64,000 nt of DNA from CAKSUT01 sp045542335 (GTDB lineage Bacteria > Bacillota > Clostridia > Oscillospirales > CAG-382): positions 71,565 through 135,564 of the forward strand of contig JAZQKV010000116.1 of NCBI GenBank assembly GCA_045542335.1. The letters are read 5' to 3'. Of this stretch, positions 46,160 to 56,104 are shown piece by piece (the first letter of the stretch is position 1; every line of letters begins with the position of its first letter). The position numbers were made by a program, and so were the translations under genes. The notes below the pieces were generated by a model. That model did not search any database. It saw only the letters and a list, made by a program, of their open reading frames with translations, and was not told the DNA's origin.

Positions 46160-49100
46160 ATGAAAAAATTTATATCAATTCTTCTGTCAGCCATAATGCT
46201 TGTGCAGTTCATCCCGGTTGCATCATATGTTGCTATGGCAAAGGAAATAGCTCTCCTTGCCGAGGATGAAATTGCTGTGGACAACGGCTATATACAGATT
46301 ATATCCAAAACAGACGGATCTTCCTTCGGTGTTCACACGCTGAAGGGAAGTCCTTCAAAACGTTACGATGACAACAAGCCCCTTTTGTATGACGGCGATG
46401 ACAAATTTGCCACATCATACACAACGGTGAGAATTGTCAGAAACGCAGGGACAAGTTCGGAGAGTGTAAAGGATTACGTTTACGGTAGTTCAAAGGGTGT
46501 TATGACAGAAGCTCCCCACATTGTTGACGTTGACGGAAAGAACAAGACAATTTCTTCAACATGGGCGATTGACGGAGTGATTATCACACAGAATCTTTCC
46601 ATAAACTCTGAAACTGCAACGGAAGAAGCCGGCTATGCTATGCTTTCCTATGCTTATACAAACAACACGGGTGTTCCTGTGTCTGTTGGCGTAAGAGTGC
46701 TTCTTGACACAAAGCTTGCGGATACCGACGGCGGAAGATTTTTCAAAAACGGCGGAACAACCGAAATAACAAACGAAGTGACTTATACCGGTGACAATGT
46801 TCCCGAATGGTACTCAATTTCCGACAGCGTTTATTATTCAACAACATCTGCATACGGATTGCTCAAGAACAACACTATGAGAAGAAAACCCACAGCCGTT
46901 ACCATGGCGCACTGGGCAAATCTTGCGAATACTCTTTGGGAATATGAGCCAAGCACAAGCTTCAATTTTGCAGATTATTACAATGAATATCTCACGGCTG
47001 ACAGCGCAATTGCCATTTACTTTGAGCCTGAAAATGTACCTGCGGGAGCAAGTCTTGCGGTTGATACGTTTTACGGAGTTGGCGAGCTTAACGGAAATGA
47101 GCTTTCACAAGGGTTCTGCTCTTTGACCATTACGCAGAAAGAGGAGCTTAAGATAAATGCAGACGGAACAGGCTATGAAAATGATGGTCTTGTTACACTT
47201 TATCTTACGGTTGACAACTCCGACGTTGATTCTGTTCAGATTAACGATGCATATGTCCGTGTTGCTTTTGAGGACAAGCTTTTCGATGATCAGCAGAAGC
47301 TTATTCAGGAGCCTGCAATATGGGTGCCAACTCTTAAAGAAGAGGACGAAATCATACATATCGGCAATATTGACCGAGGCGACATCAAGCGCAATATTCC
47401 GATTACCTTGAAGGCTCGTCCCATTTATGAGAACCCGGATGATCCGGCTGATATTGTTTATGAACCTACCGAGGGATATGAACTCAGAACATACATGGAC
47501 ACCCGTAAAGTGAAGCTTGAGCTTTACGGCGAAATGAACGAAATACCCTCTGTTGCTTCAAAGGTTATCACGCTTCCTGCTTTTTCAGACGAGCTTCCCG
47601 ATATTGGCTTCCTTGATTTTGACCCCAAGACAATTTACTACGAGGGCTATTCCTTTGTTAATGTAAAGGGCTTCGGAGATGAGTTTAACGTTTTGCAGGA
47701 CAAGACAAACTGGGTTGCATATCTGCGAAACATTGTAACAAATGAACATATTACTGTTGACAGCTTTGTGTGCAGCGTTGACACGGTGAACAAGCACCTT
47801 GGTCTTTCGGTTGATATGGGCGGAAATGTTGGTGTGTATGAGCTCACAATTGAATTCCGCAATAATCTTGCAGAGCTTGGCAAGCATACCTTTACAGGCA
47901 ATGATAACTATATCACAAGTACAACCGACGAAAGATACAAAAACCGCGGATATTCCATTGTTTCTGTTGCAAGGTTGAATGAAAACCGCAACTATGAAAT
48001 GAAAATGTTTGTGTCAGAACCCGGTTATACGGCAGAGGCGCAGTTTAATGATTACAGAGCCGAAATTGAAGAAAACAACGGTGAAATGCTCATTGAGGGC
48101 AGAGGCGTATTCAAGGTTGTGTACAAGGACGGAATGGATCCCGAATCCACAGAAATTACAGATCTTTGTATAAGCACGGATACGGAAAGAAACAACCCTG
48201 TCATTGCAGGATTTGAGGCTGTACCCGGCGGTGACCCTGTTAAGGTCAACAGAATTTTGTACTATGATTCCTCGGTGCCTTTGAGATTTACCACGGAATT
48301 TGACGGCGACAAACCTACGGCATTTGAAATGGTGGGTGACGGTCACTTAAGCATTATCAATGCTTCAACAATCTGGAAGAACAGATTTAAAATCAGACTT
48401 GTTACAGGCGAAAGAATCACATACGATCCTAACGATTATTCCAGCGCACCAAAGCTTCAGTTGCTTGGTGGCGGTTGGCTTGTTCAGAATCTTGGTGGTT
48501 TCTTCTTTGACCTTAACTATGGTGTTCTTATTTGTTCGGACGGAATGTATGGTATAGACTTCTCCGGTTCGGTTTCGTTCCCTCTCGGTTTCTCAATGGG
48601 TGATGACGATGAAAAGAAGGACGATGGTACGCAGGATGACGGCAATCAGGGCGGACAAGGTGGTGGCACGCCCGGTGGAACACCGGGTGGCTCAACGCAG
48701 AAGAAAGACACTCCTGCTCCCACAGGCACGGGCGATGCTCCCGATGTGAAGAAAGATCCTCCCAAATCTCCTACTGTGACGCAGAAGGATAATAAGACTC
48801 CCGGCGATAACACACCCGGTGGCAACACACCCGGTGGTAATACCCCCGGTGGTACACAGCAGACACCTTCCAATAGCTCTGCGACACCTACAAAGCAGCC
48901 GGGTGCAAAGAGAGCAAAGGCGAAGGATACACTTCAGAACGGCAACAGTGCGACAAATGCTCTCGGAGGATTTAACGACGGTGGTTCGCTTGCTCTTTCG
49001 ATAGATTCAGTTCTTTTCGGAGAGCATGAAAACAAGGACAGACCCGAAATTATCGAAACAGGCTTTGTTGGTTGTGCGGCATCGATGAGCATTGAGCTTC

Positions 49101-52100
49101 CGCAATGGATATTCCCTGCAGGCGGTAAGGAAAGCGACAACAAGCAGGTTCAGCAGGGTGCAAAAGAGAACAATCCCACCCAGCCCGGACAGGAGATTGT
49201 TAAACCGCAGGACAGCAAACCCGGTCAGGGTCCTCTTACCCAGAAAGGACAGCTGCAGAATGCAAATGCGGGTCAGGCAAAGAAGAACACCAATAACAAG
49301 CTTTCTGCATTCAACCTTGGATTTGGCTTCAACACATACGATTTGTATGCAGGTGTTGACCTTGGTATAGGCTTTGGTCCTGTAAACACAGCATTCAGAA
49401 TGTCTGTTGCCGAAACGGGTAACGGAAAGCCTATGCTTGACAGTTTGTATCTTGAAGTTAAGGGATTTGAAGTGCCTATTGTTCCTCCGAACGTTGTGAC
49501 ACTCATTGGTCTTGGCGGCGGTATATCAGATCTTGCGGCTTCTATTGGCTATGACGGTCCCGGAAGACCTCCTGTGACAGTTTCTGTTATGGCGGCTATT
49601 GGTATTGCAAGTGTAATGGGTCTCAGAGGCGACTTCTCCATTTCAGGAAACGGCCTTACACTTTCAATTTCGGGTGCTCCTTACGGACTTGACTTGTTCA
49701 CGTTTATTGTTACGGGTATGTTTGACTGGACAACAGGCTTCTCAATGCTTATTTCCGGTACGGTGGACATATTCTCCGGCGTTGTTTTGGGCAATGTATC
49801 TCTTGGAATCACAACAGAGCCCTCTTTCGTGTTCCTTGGCAAGATCCAGGGAAGCCTTAACATTCCGGGTCTCGGAACACTTGCAGGCGTGACGCTGGGT
49901 ATCAGCGACGAATATATTGCCGGAGGTGTAAGAATACTTATCTTCAGCGGCGGCTTTATATACTACTATTCAAGTGACAACTTCAGACTCCTTACGGGTG
50001 ATGAGGTTGCGGAAATTGAAAACGTGGATATTGCAGGCGCTGATGAGCTTATTTCCGACCCTAACGACAACGGTCCCAACCCGGGTGGCGGTAATGGCGG
50101 CAAGCAAAGAAAGGTTTCTTTCCTTGAAGTTATCGAAACAAGGGATGAGGCTACCGGCGAAACACGTTACATGGGTATCGGCGCAGGTGCAGAGGTTGTT
50201 CTCTCCTCCACAGCCGCATTCGAGGATGTATATCTGCTTGAAGATACAACATCCTTTGAAGCTGAGATTACAAATGATGTAATAAAGAACAATGATGTTG
50301 TTGCACGTATTTACTACGAGGGTGACACGGTTCCCGAAATTGCAGTTACAAAGCCTGACGGCTCTGAACTTCCTCTTGTTGCTTATGATTTTGAAAAGAC
50401 GCAAGAAGAGAACAACGAGGCAGGCGCAAACTTCCTTGCAAGAGAAAAAATCGACGAAACAACGGGCGAAACCCAAAAATATGTTTACGTTTCTCTCTAT
50501 AACGATGTTCTCACCGAGGGAAGCTGGAGCTTTGAATCTGTAAATGGCGTTAATATCACGGATTACACAATTCTTACTCTTCCCACATCCACCTCAAAGC
50601 TTGAAGTTAACTCCGCAAGTATTGACGGCACAACGCTTACAACCTCATGGACAGCAAGCGAAGATGCAGAAATCTGGGTGTCTCTCGTTCCCTGCGATGA
50701 AAATGGAGAGCCTCAGAAGGTTTACACAAATGCTCCTGATGGCAGCGTTATTGTAAGTGAAGCGGCAGGTTATCCTATTGGCAGATCTGCTGATTCGGGT
50801 GAGGAAAGCTTTGAAGTTAATATTCCAAGCGGCAAATATGTTGTAAGAGTGGACAGCCTTGTAAATCAGGTTGTGTTCACATCGGCGTTCTCGGACACTC
50901 CTCTTGAGTTTGTAAACCCCAACACCATTAAAAAGCCTGAGGTAACAGCTGAGGGCGGCGGCGACGGAAGAATCAACATCACTTCAACTGTTCCGGAAAA
51001 CGCAACCGGCGTTTATGTAAAGGTGTTTGAAAAGGCGGAAACAGAGATTGAGGGTGAAGAAAACATTGGTTCTACTGAAGAAACTTGGAGAGAACTCAAG
51101 AGTATAGGCGGTTATATTGGCGACTATTTGGATGAGGGCGAAGTAACCACTTATCTCAAGGGCCACACAAATCTTGTTAATGATGACGGAGAAGTTGTTG
51201 CAACAGATGCAATTATTCCCGGCAACACTTACAAGATTGAAGTTATTGCTCAGAACAACAAGACAGGTTCGGGTTGGTTTGCAAGTGAACCTGTTGTAAT
51301 CGAGGATATTTATGTTCCCGTTCCCAATCCTCCGGAAGTGAATGTTAAAATAAGATCTCTGGGTGAGGTTGAAAACAAAGAAACTGACAAGAGTGTTGAA
51401 TATATTCAGTCTGACAACAACGACTTTATCATCGAATATGAAATTACAAACATGGATACCGACGGCAACGACGAAGTTTCTGTGAAATTTGATATTGATG
51501 AAAAGCAGTTTGGCGACACTGTTATCAACAACGCCCAGACGGGCAACAAGGGTTATTGCCTTGTAAATCTCACCGATGGCGACCACTTCGTTGATATAGC
51601 ATTTATCAACAAGAAGGGTGACGTTTACGTTTATACCAAGAAGATTTCAATTGACTCTGTTTCGGCAGACCTTAAGATTCAGTCTCCGATGCAGGGAGGA
51701 GCTTTTGACAAGGACGAAGGAATTCTTATTGACTTTGTGACTGACCCGGGAGCACTCATTGAAATTAAGCTTGACGGTGAAACAGTAATCAATGAAACTC
51801 TTACGGTTGTAAATGATAACTACGATGAAGATGCTGAGCCGGAAGATATTGAAAGGTATAATGTCAACACAGGAGCGTTTATAAAAACTCTCCCTGTAAG
51901 CGGCAACGATGCGTCCCATGATGTTGAAATCAAAGTTACCGATGTAAACGGCAACAGCACAGAATATTTTGCAACTGTATATGACAGCAGAATAAGCAAA
52001 ATAGCGGGTATTTCTCTCAGGGCAATGAATCCCGAGGGTTCAACTGCCACCGAGCTTGAGGCGGTTGTTGTTGACAAGGAGGGCGAAGAAATTGATGTTC

Positions 52101-53689
52101 ATCTTCCCACAAATACCCTTAAATGGGAGCTCCTTTCCGACCCGTCGGAAGCAACACTTGTTGTTGACAATGGTAACAGAAATGCGGTTGTTGTTCCGTC
52201 GGGAAATAACGGTTTCTCGGTCAAGGCAGAGTGGAAGGTATCTGACACCTTTAAGTTTGTGGATATTTATGACTCCGCAATAGTAGGTACGCAGGAAGAA
52301 TCCGAAGATGTTCCCGGAAGTCCCGACAGCAACGGCGACGGTATTCTCGATATATATCAGATAAAGGTGAAGTACAAGGTTTCCGGTGCGAGAGCAGGTT
52401 CGGTTTCTGTGGCTGAAGAGATAGTCACGATCACTGACGAAAACGGAGAATATGCAACAAGCGGTAAAGTGAAGATTTCCGGCTCTACGGTTACTGCAAA
52501 CAAGGGATACAAGTTTGCGGGATGGAAAGACAAAAATGGCGAGATAGTTTGCACTGATGAAGCATTTGCGGACTATGAGTTTATTGCGGAAGGCAAAAAC
52601 GAATACACATTCACCGCACAACTCAAAAATAGCTCCTCCGGAAGTACCGTTACCCTGGTATCCGGTGATAAATCCGACACCGAGCTTCCGTCTGATGTTG
52701 AAGCTATGGTTGAAGAAGCACGCAAGAGCCTCACAGATTCGGCTGACATTTCAGCGCACAAGATGTATGCAACACTTTCCAAAACTGTTACAGAAAGTGA
52801 CAACACAGCATATGTTGGCGGCAACGACAACAAGGTTGAGAACTACATTGTTTACGGCGTTGACGAAACAAAAGATAAGTATGTTCCCACACTTCCCGAA
52901 AACACAGAACTTGCTTCCGATGTTGTGTATGTTGATACCTTAAAGCCTGTTGACAAGATACTTATTGACTTCAAGGTGGCTGACGGCGGCGATAATAAGG
53001 CTATCTACAAATTCTCAGAGGCTCTTGGCAAGTGGATTTGCATTGGCGGCACATATGACGATTACCGAAAGGTTATCAAGCTCACTGTGAACACCACCGG
53101 CAAGTACGCAGTTCTTTCGAGAAGCGAAACCGATATTTTTGAAGATGTTGACGGTGCATGGTCAGAGCTTTATATTAACAGCCTTGCATATGCGGGACTT
53201 GTTAATGGCTATGCAGTTGAGGACAAGTTCTTCTTCAGACCCGGAAACAACATCACAAGAGGCGAATTTGTCAAGATGCTTGTCAGCGCAAAGGGTGTTG
53301 CTCTTGATTCGACAGATGTGAGTATGTTCGACGATGCGGCGGAAATTGCGGAATGGGTTAAGCCTTATGCGGCGGTTGCGGCAAAGAACGGTTGGCTTAA
53401 GGGTAGTGCAAACGGTGACAAGCTGTATGCAAATCTTGGAGCAAAGATTACACGTCAGGATGCAATGACAATTATTTACAGAGCATTCTTCGGCGACAAC
53501 ACCGACAAGAAGCAGATGAACTTTATCGATGTACAGAGCATATCCGATTACGCATACGATGCTGTGGCGGTTCTTACAAACAACGGTGTTGTTTCGGGCT
53601 TTACCGACAACACAGTGAGACCTCGTGACAACGTAAAGCGTGAGCAGGTTGCAAAAATGCTTTGGTATTGCATAATAATTGCTGACTGA
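46160..53689 (+). CDS. Giant secreted SLH protein with Pro/Gly-rich linker
   Basis: 2509 residues. Signal peptide of about 28 residues. N-terminal ~800 residues are beta-rich; a low-complexity linker at about 825-920 carries three NTPGG units; a hydrophobic glycine-rich beta segment spans about 1050-1290; Ig-like modules follow; an InlB-like repeat (GYKFAGWKDKNGEIV) is near 2115-2160; and three SLH repeats close the protein (about 2320-2509, FEDVDGAWSELYINSLAYAGL onward), anchoring it to the cell-wall polymer. Start at 46160 chosen for GGAG and signal peptide; the longer frame from 46097 would bury it. Same operon as the preceding giant gene. Confidence 0.85.
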   Translation: MKKFISILLSAIMLVQFIPVASYVAMAKEIALLAEDEIAVDNGYIQIISKTDGSSFGVHTLKGSPSKRYDDNKPLLYDGDDKFATSYTTVRIVRNAGTSSESVKDYVYGSSKGVMTEAPHIVDVDGKNKTISSTWAIDGVIITQNLSINSETATEEAGYAMLSYAYTNNTGVPVSVGVRVLLDTKLADTDGGRFFKNGGTTEITNEVTYTGDNVPEWYSISDSVYYSTTSAYGLLKNNTMRRKPTAVTMAHWANLANTLWEYEPSTSFNFADYYNEYLTADSAIAIYFEPENVPAGASLAVDTFYGVGELNGNELSQGFCSLTITQKEELKINADGTGYENDGLVTLYLTVDNSDVDSVQINDAYVRVAFEDKLFDDQQKLIQEPAIWVPTLKEEDEIIHIGNIDRGDIKRNIPITLKARPIYENPDDPADIVYEPTEGYELRTYMDTRKVKLELYGEMNEIPSVASKVITLPAFSDELPDIGFLDFDPKTIYYEGYSFVNVKGFGDEFNVLQDKTNWVAYLRNIVTNEHITVDSFVCSVDTVNKHLGLSVDMGGNVGVYELTIEFRNNLAELGKHTFTGNDNYITSTTDERYKNRGYSIVSVARLNENRNYEMKMFVSEPGYTAEAQFNDYRAEIEENNGEMLIEGRGVFKVVYKDGMDPESTEITDLCISTDTERNNPVIAGFEAVPGGDPVKVNRILYYDSSVPLRFTTEFDGDKPTAFEMVGDGHLSIINASTIWKNRFKIRLVTGERITYDPNDYSSAPKLQLLGGGWLVQNLGGFFFDLNYGVLICSDGMYGIDFSGSVSFPLGFSMGDDDEKKDDGTQDDGNQGGQGGGTPGGTPGGSTQKKDTPAPTGTGDAPDVKKDPPKSPTVTQKDNKTPGDNTPGGNTPGGNTPGGTQQTPSNSSATPTKQPGAKRAKAKDTLQNGNSATNALGGFNDGGSLALSIDSVLFGEHENKDRPEIIETGFVGCAASMSIELPQWIFPAGGKESDNKQVQQGAKENNPTQPGQEIVKPQDSKPGQGPLTQKGQLQNANAGQAKKNTNNKLSAFNLGFGFNTYDLYAGVDLGIGFGPVNTAFRMSVAETGNGKPMLDSLYLEVKGFEVPIVPPNVVTLIGLGGGISDLAASIGYDGPGRPPVTVSVMAAIGIASVMGLRGDFSISGNGLTLSISGAPYGLDLFTFIVTGMFDWTTGFSMLISGTVDIFSGVVLGNVSLGITTEPSFVFLGKIQGSLNIPGLGTLAGVTLGISDEYIAGGVRILIFSGGFIYYYSSDNFRLLTGDEVAEIENVDIAGADELISDPNDNGPNPGGGNGGKQRKVSFLEVIETRDEATGETRYMGIGAGAEVVLSSTAAFEDVYLLEDTTSFEAEITNDVIKNNDVVARIYYEGDTVPEIAVTKPDGSELPLVAYDFEKTQEENNEAGANFLAREKIDETTGETQKYVYVSLYNDVLTEGSWSFESVNGVNITDYTILTLPTSTSKLEVNSASIDGTTLTTSWTASEDAEIWVSLVPCDENGEPQKVYTNAPDGSVIVSEAAGYPIGRSADSGEESFEVNIPSGKYVVRVDSLVNQVVFTSAFSDTPLEFVNPNTIKKPEVTAEGGGDGRINITSTVPENATGVYVKVFEKAETEIEGEENIGSTEETWRELKSIGGYIGDYLDEGEVTTYLKGHTNLVNDDGEVVATDAIIPGNTYKIEVIAQNNKTGSGWFASEPVVIEDIYVPVPNPPEVNVKIRSLGEVENKETDKSVEYIQSDNNDFIIEYEITNMDTDGNDEVSVKFDIDEKQFGDTVINNAQTGNKGYCLVNLTDGDHFVDIAFINKKGDVYVYTKKISIDSVSADLKIQSPMQGGAFDKDEGILIDFVTDPGALIEIKLDGETVINETLTVVNDNYDEDAEPEDIERYNVNTGAFIKTLPVSGNDASHDVEIKVTDVNGNSTEYFATVYDSRISKIAGISLRAMNPEGSTATELEAVVVDKEGEEIDVHLPTNTLKWELLSDPSEATLVVDNGNRNAVVVPSGNNGFSVKAEWKVSDTFKFVDIYDSAIVGTQEESEDVPGSPDSNGDGILDIYQIKVKYKVSGARAGSVSVAEEIVTITDENGEYATSGKVKISGSTVTANKGYKFAGWKDKNGEIVCTDEAFADYEFIAEGKNEYTFTAQLKNSSSGSTVTLVSGDKSDTELPSDVEAMVEEARKSLTDSADISAHKMYATLSKTVTESDNTAYVGGNDNKVENYIVYGVDETKDKYVPTLPENTELASDVVYVDTLKPVDKILIDFKVADGGDNKAIYKFSEALGKWICIGGTYDDYRKVIKLTVNTTGKYAVLSRSETDIFEDVDGAWSELYINSLAYAGLVNGYAVEDKFFFRPGNNITRGEFVKMLVSAKGVALDSTDVSMFDDAAEIAEWVKPYAAVAAKNGWLKGSANGDKLYANLGAKITRQDAMTIIYRAFFGDNTDKKQMNFIDVQSISDYAYDAVAVLTNNGVVSGFTDNTVRPRDNVKREQVAKMLWYCIIIAD
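48809..48853 (+). repeat. Three tandem 15-base units encoding NTPGG
   Basis: AACACACCCGGTGGC, AACACACCCGGTGGT and AATACCCCCGGTGGT follow each other without gaps inside the linker of the second giant gene. A related stretch with GGTGG units lies at about 48655-48690. The unit number could change by slippage. Confidence 0.8.
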
Positions 53690-53704
53690 TAAGAGTTAAA
53701 ACCC

Positions 53705-53745
53705 AAAAAACGGGGCATCCAAGCATTACGATGCCCCGTTTCCCC
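53705..53745 (+). terminator. Terminator of the giant-protein operon
   Basis: Stem CGGGGCAT / ATGCCCCG with a 12-base loop and a short GTTTCCCC tail. The T run is weak, so some read-through into the GT2 gene is possible. Confidence 0.65.
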
Positions 53746-53777
53746 TATATGCAGCAAAAACTTGAAAGGAATTCACA

Positions 53778-54749
53778 ATGAAAAGTAACAGGTTATATGT
53801 CATTATTCCGTGCTATAACGAAGAAAAAGTGCTTCCCATTACCTCACAGATGTTTCTTGACGAGCTTGCACGACTTGTTGAAAATGGGAAAATAAGCGAT
53901 GACAGCAGGCTTTTGTTTGTTGATGATGGTTCAGGCGATGACACATGGAAGATTATTTCGGAGCTTGCAAAAGCAAACAAGAGTGTTGAAGGAATATCTC
54001 TGAGCTGCAACAGGGGACAGCAGAATGCGATTGTTGCGGGTCTTCACGAGGCTCTTGGAAAGTGTGATGTCACGGTGAGCATTGACTGCGACGGTCAGGA
54101 TGATATTTCTGCCATGGAAAGAATGGTTGACTGTTATCTTGATGGGAGCGATATAGTGTATGGCATCAGGAAAAGCAGAAAAAAGGATTCCTTTTTCAAG
54201 CGAGCATCTGCAAGGATGTTTTACAAGATGTTAGGTGCAATGGGTGTGAAAACGGTGTATGACCATGCGGATTACAGGCTTATGTCAGAAAGGGCTGTGA
54301 AGGCACTTCTTGAATTCAGGGATGTGAATTTGTATCTTAGGGGAATGGTGCCTCTTATTGGCTTCAAAAGCACGGTGATAGAATATGAGCGTCTTGAAAG
54401 GACGGCAGGGAAATCGGGTTATTCTGTGATGAAAATGATGTCGCTTGCACTTAATGCTATTACGGGTCTTTCGGTGAAGCCGTTAAGAATAATATCTGTT
54501 ACGGGCATTATTGTTTCGCTGTTAAGTGTGGCAGGGATACTGTGGACGCTTTTTCAGTATTTCTTTGGCACGACGGTTTCGGGCTGGACTTCTATTCTTT
54601 GCGTGATATGCTTTCTCTCGGGTGTACAGCTGATGTCGCTTGGAGTTGTGGGTGAATATATAGGAAAAATATACATGGAGACAAAGAGTCGTCCACGGTA
54701 TATTATTTCGGAGAAGACCGGGAAAGAGAACGAAGCAGAGAATGAATAA
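53778..54749 (+). CDS. GT2 glycosyltransferase, polyprenyl-phosphate sugar synthase type
   Basis: 323 residues. An N-terminal GT-A domain begins YVIIPCYNEEKVLPIT, with DDGSGDDTW and the metal-binding DCDGQDD near 105; DHADYRLMSERAV follows, and two membrane helices lie at about 235-300. This is the GtrB/DPM1-like architecture that makes polyprenyl-phosphate-hexose on the inner leaflet. Such lipid sugars are the donors used by PMT-like enzymes, one of which opens the preceding operon. Ribosome site GAAAGGA. The sugar (glucose, mannose or other) cannot be told. Confidence 0.88.
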   Translation: MKSNRLYVIIPCYNEEKVLPITSQMFLDELARLVENGKISDDSRLLFVDDGSGDDTWKIISELAKANKSVEGISLSCNRGQQNAIVAGLHEALGKCDVTVSIDCDGQDDISAMERMVDCYLDGSDIVYGIRKSRKKDSFFKRASARMFYKMLGAMGVKTVYDHADYRLMSERAVKALLEFRDVNLYLRGMVPLIGFKSTVIEYERLERTAGKSGYSVMKMMSLALNAITGLSVKPLRIISVTGIIVSLLSVAGILWTLFQYFFGTTVSGWTSILCVICFLSGVQLMSLGVVGEYIGKIYMETKSRPRYIISEKTGKENEAENE

Positions 54750-54795
54750 TAGTAGGGACAGTTTGCTTGAAGTTTAGTGATTGAAAGAGGATAAA

Positions 54796-54840
54796 AGCCG
54801 CCGTATGCACGATGGAGTGTGTACGGCGGCTTGTTCTTTT
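54796..54840 (+). terminator. Terminator of the GT2 gene
   Basis: Stem GCCGCCGTA / TACGGCGGC with a 16-base loop, then TTGTTCTTTT. Confidence 0.85.
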
Positions 54841-55089
54841 GACTATGGGCAAATAACAAAGCATTATTCATCAATGCAATTATTTGTTTTAGTGCCGACC
54901 AATCAGCCTGTCAGCTTTATCAGAAACTATCAGAGCCTTTTCAGATACTATTCTCTGAACGCTCACAAATATCAGATTTTGCAGATGCGACAAAACAAAT
55001 GAGAGTAAAATGATAAAGATATGCAAGCGTTTTATTCTGCTACAATAGTCGTTATTGGCTTTGCTGCCTTAAAATATAGTTTTATAGGT
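54841..55089. other. AT-rich gap before the envelope-stress-like island
   Basis: No gene seen. TATCAGA or close variants (ATCAGA, TTCAGATA) recur at about 54919, 54931, 54945 and 54972; the spacing is irregular and I assign no role. Confidence 0.4.
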
Positions 55090-55091
55090 GT

Positions 55092-55219
55092 AGCCACCCG
55101 TTCCCCATACTTTTCCCCATACTTTTTTGTGCCGGAAAACAAAATTTTTTTCAAATATACTAACCTTTTTGCATTTTGTCGGGGGACAAATTCGCAAAAT
55201 GGATATATAATATAATCGA
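55092..55219 (+). promoter_or_regulatory. Operator-promoter A, duplicated control region
   Basis: Contains a tandem CCCCATACTTTT (55103-55114 and 55115-55126), an inverted repeat with arms TTTTGCATTTTGTC and GACAAATTCGCAAAA around GGGG (55167-55199, centre 55182.5), and a -10 TATAAT at 55211-55216 with no good -35. With a start near 55223 the inverted repeat is centred about 40 bases upstream, the place a LuxR-type activator usually binds. The same elements with the same spacing recur at 62545-62674. Drives the DUF4428-lipoprotein-YdjG-YdjH operon. The ~105-base leader has a CAGGG/CCCTG hairpin. Confidence 0.65.
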
Positions 55220-55327
55220 ACAGAAGTATACTGTATGCAGAGCAGGGAGTAGTTGCCCTGAGAAAATCTGCTTTTACGGATGTTCAGCCGCTTCAGGCAT
55301 ACAAAAAAATATTTGGAGGTATTTGTT

Positions 55328-56083
55328 ATGGCAAAGAACAATTGTGCAATTTGTGGAGCAGAGGTTAATGTTTTTACGGGTCAGCAGCTTGCGGACAAAA
55401 CTCATATCTGTCGCAAGGTGTGTGCAAAGAAGTGTCTTAAGAATTTCGACTTCGTCCCTGCCACTCTTGATGAAGTGAAGTCTCACATCGAGCAGGTTGA
55501 AAAGGGTACAAAGATATGGAATCAGATTTTTGTTCCTCTGCAGAAAACAAAGGTCAAGGAAGAAAAGCTCAAGAGATTCGGAGCACCCCTTTATGTGTCA
55601 CCCTCAACAGGACTTATGGCACTTGTTGAAACAAGATATAAGTTCATCGTTTTCGGCAAAAGCCAGCTTGCCTGCGTTTACAGAATAGCAGACCTTGCTT
55701 CCTATGAATACGAGGAAGAGTCGGTGAAAAATTCCGAGGGCAAGATAGAAAAGAAGGAATTTTGCCGTATGTTCTTCCACAACACCCCCGGTCTTTACAA
55801 CGTTCGCTTTGAGATAAGCAACAGCCACGAATTCAAGTCACTTGAAAAGTATTTTGACACACTCTTCGGTATTCAGAAGACTCTCGGAAACTCCATCAAC
55901 AACGCAAAGAAGCAGTGGGCGGCAATCAAGGATGTTGCAGGTGCTGTAAAGGCGGCGGCGACTGGAGCTGAAGATGTTGAAGCAAAGGCAGAGGCTGCTG
56001 CGGAAAGTCTCGGTACATATCTTGAGGGCGACAGAACAGAGCTTATTGCAAAGGCTGATGCGGCTCTTGCAAAGGTTGAATAA
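55328..56083 (+). CDS. DUF4428 zinc-ribbon protein
   Basis: 251 residues. N-terminal CAICGAEVNVFTGQQLADK followed by ICRKVCAKKC matches the DUF4428 zinc-ribbon pattern. A PH-like or SHOCT-region beta domain appears to follow (about 75-195), and the C-terminal 60 residues are an alanine- and glutamate-rich helix, probably a coiled coil. No signal peptide. The ATG at 55328 follows TTGGAGG by eight bases; an in-frame ATG at 55280 is further upstream without a ribosome site. First gene after control region A. Function unknown; the context is envelope stress. Confidence 0.8.
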   Translation: MAKNNCAICGAEVNVFTGQQLADKTHICRKVCAKKCLKNFDFVPATLDEVKSHIEQVEKGTKIWNQIFVPLQKTKVKEEKLKRFGAPLYVSPSTGLMALVETRYKFIVFGKSQLACVYRIADLASYEYEEESVKNSEGKIEKKEFCRMFFHNTPGLYNVRFEISNSHEFKSLEKYFDTLFGIQKTLGNSINNAKKQWAAIKDVAGAVKAAATGAEDVEAKAEAAAESLGTYLEGDRTELIAKADAALAKVE

Positions 56084-56104
56084 TGCAAATAAAGTGGTGA
56101 AACT

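Noticed and set aside
55069..55341. 90-codon minus-strand frame across control region A
   Set aside because: Covers the operator, promoter and leader of the DUF4428 operon; no ribosome site or family.
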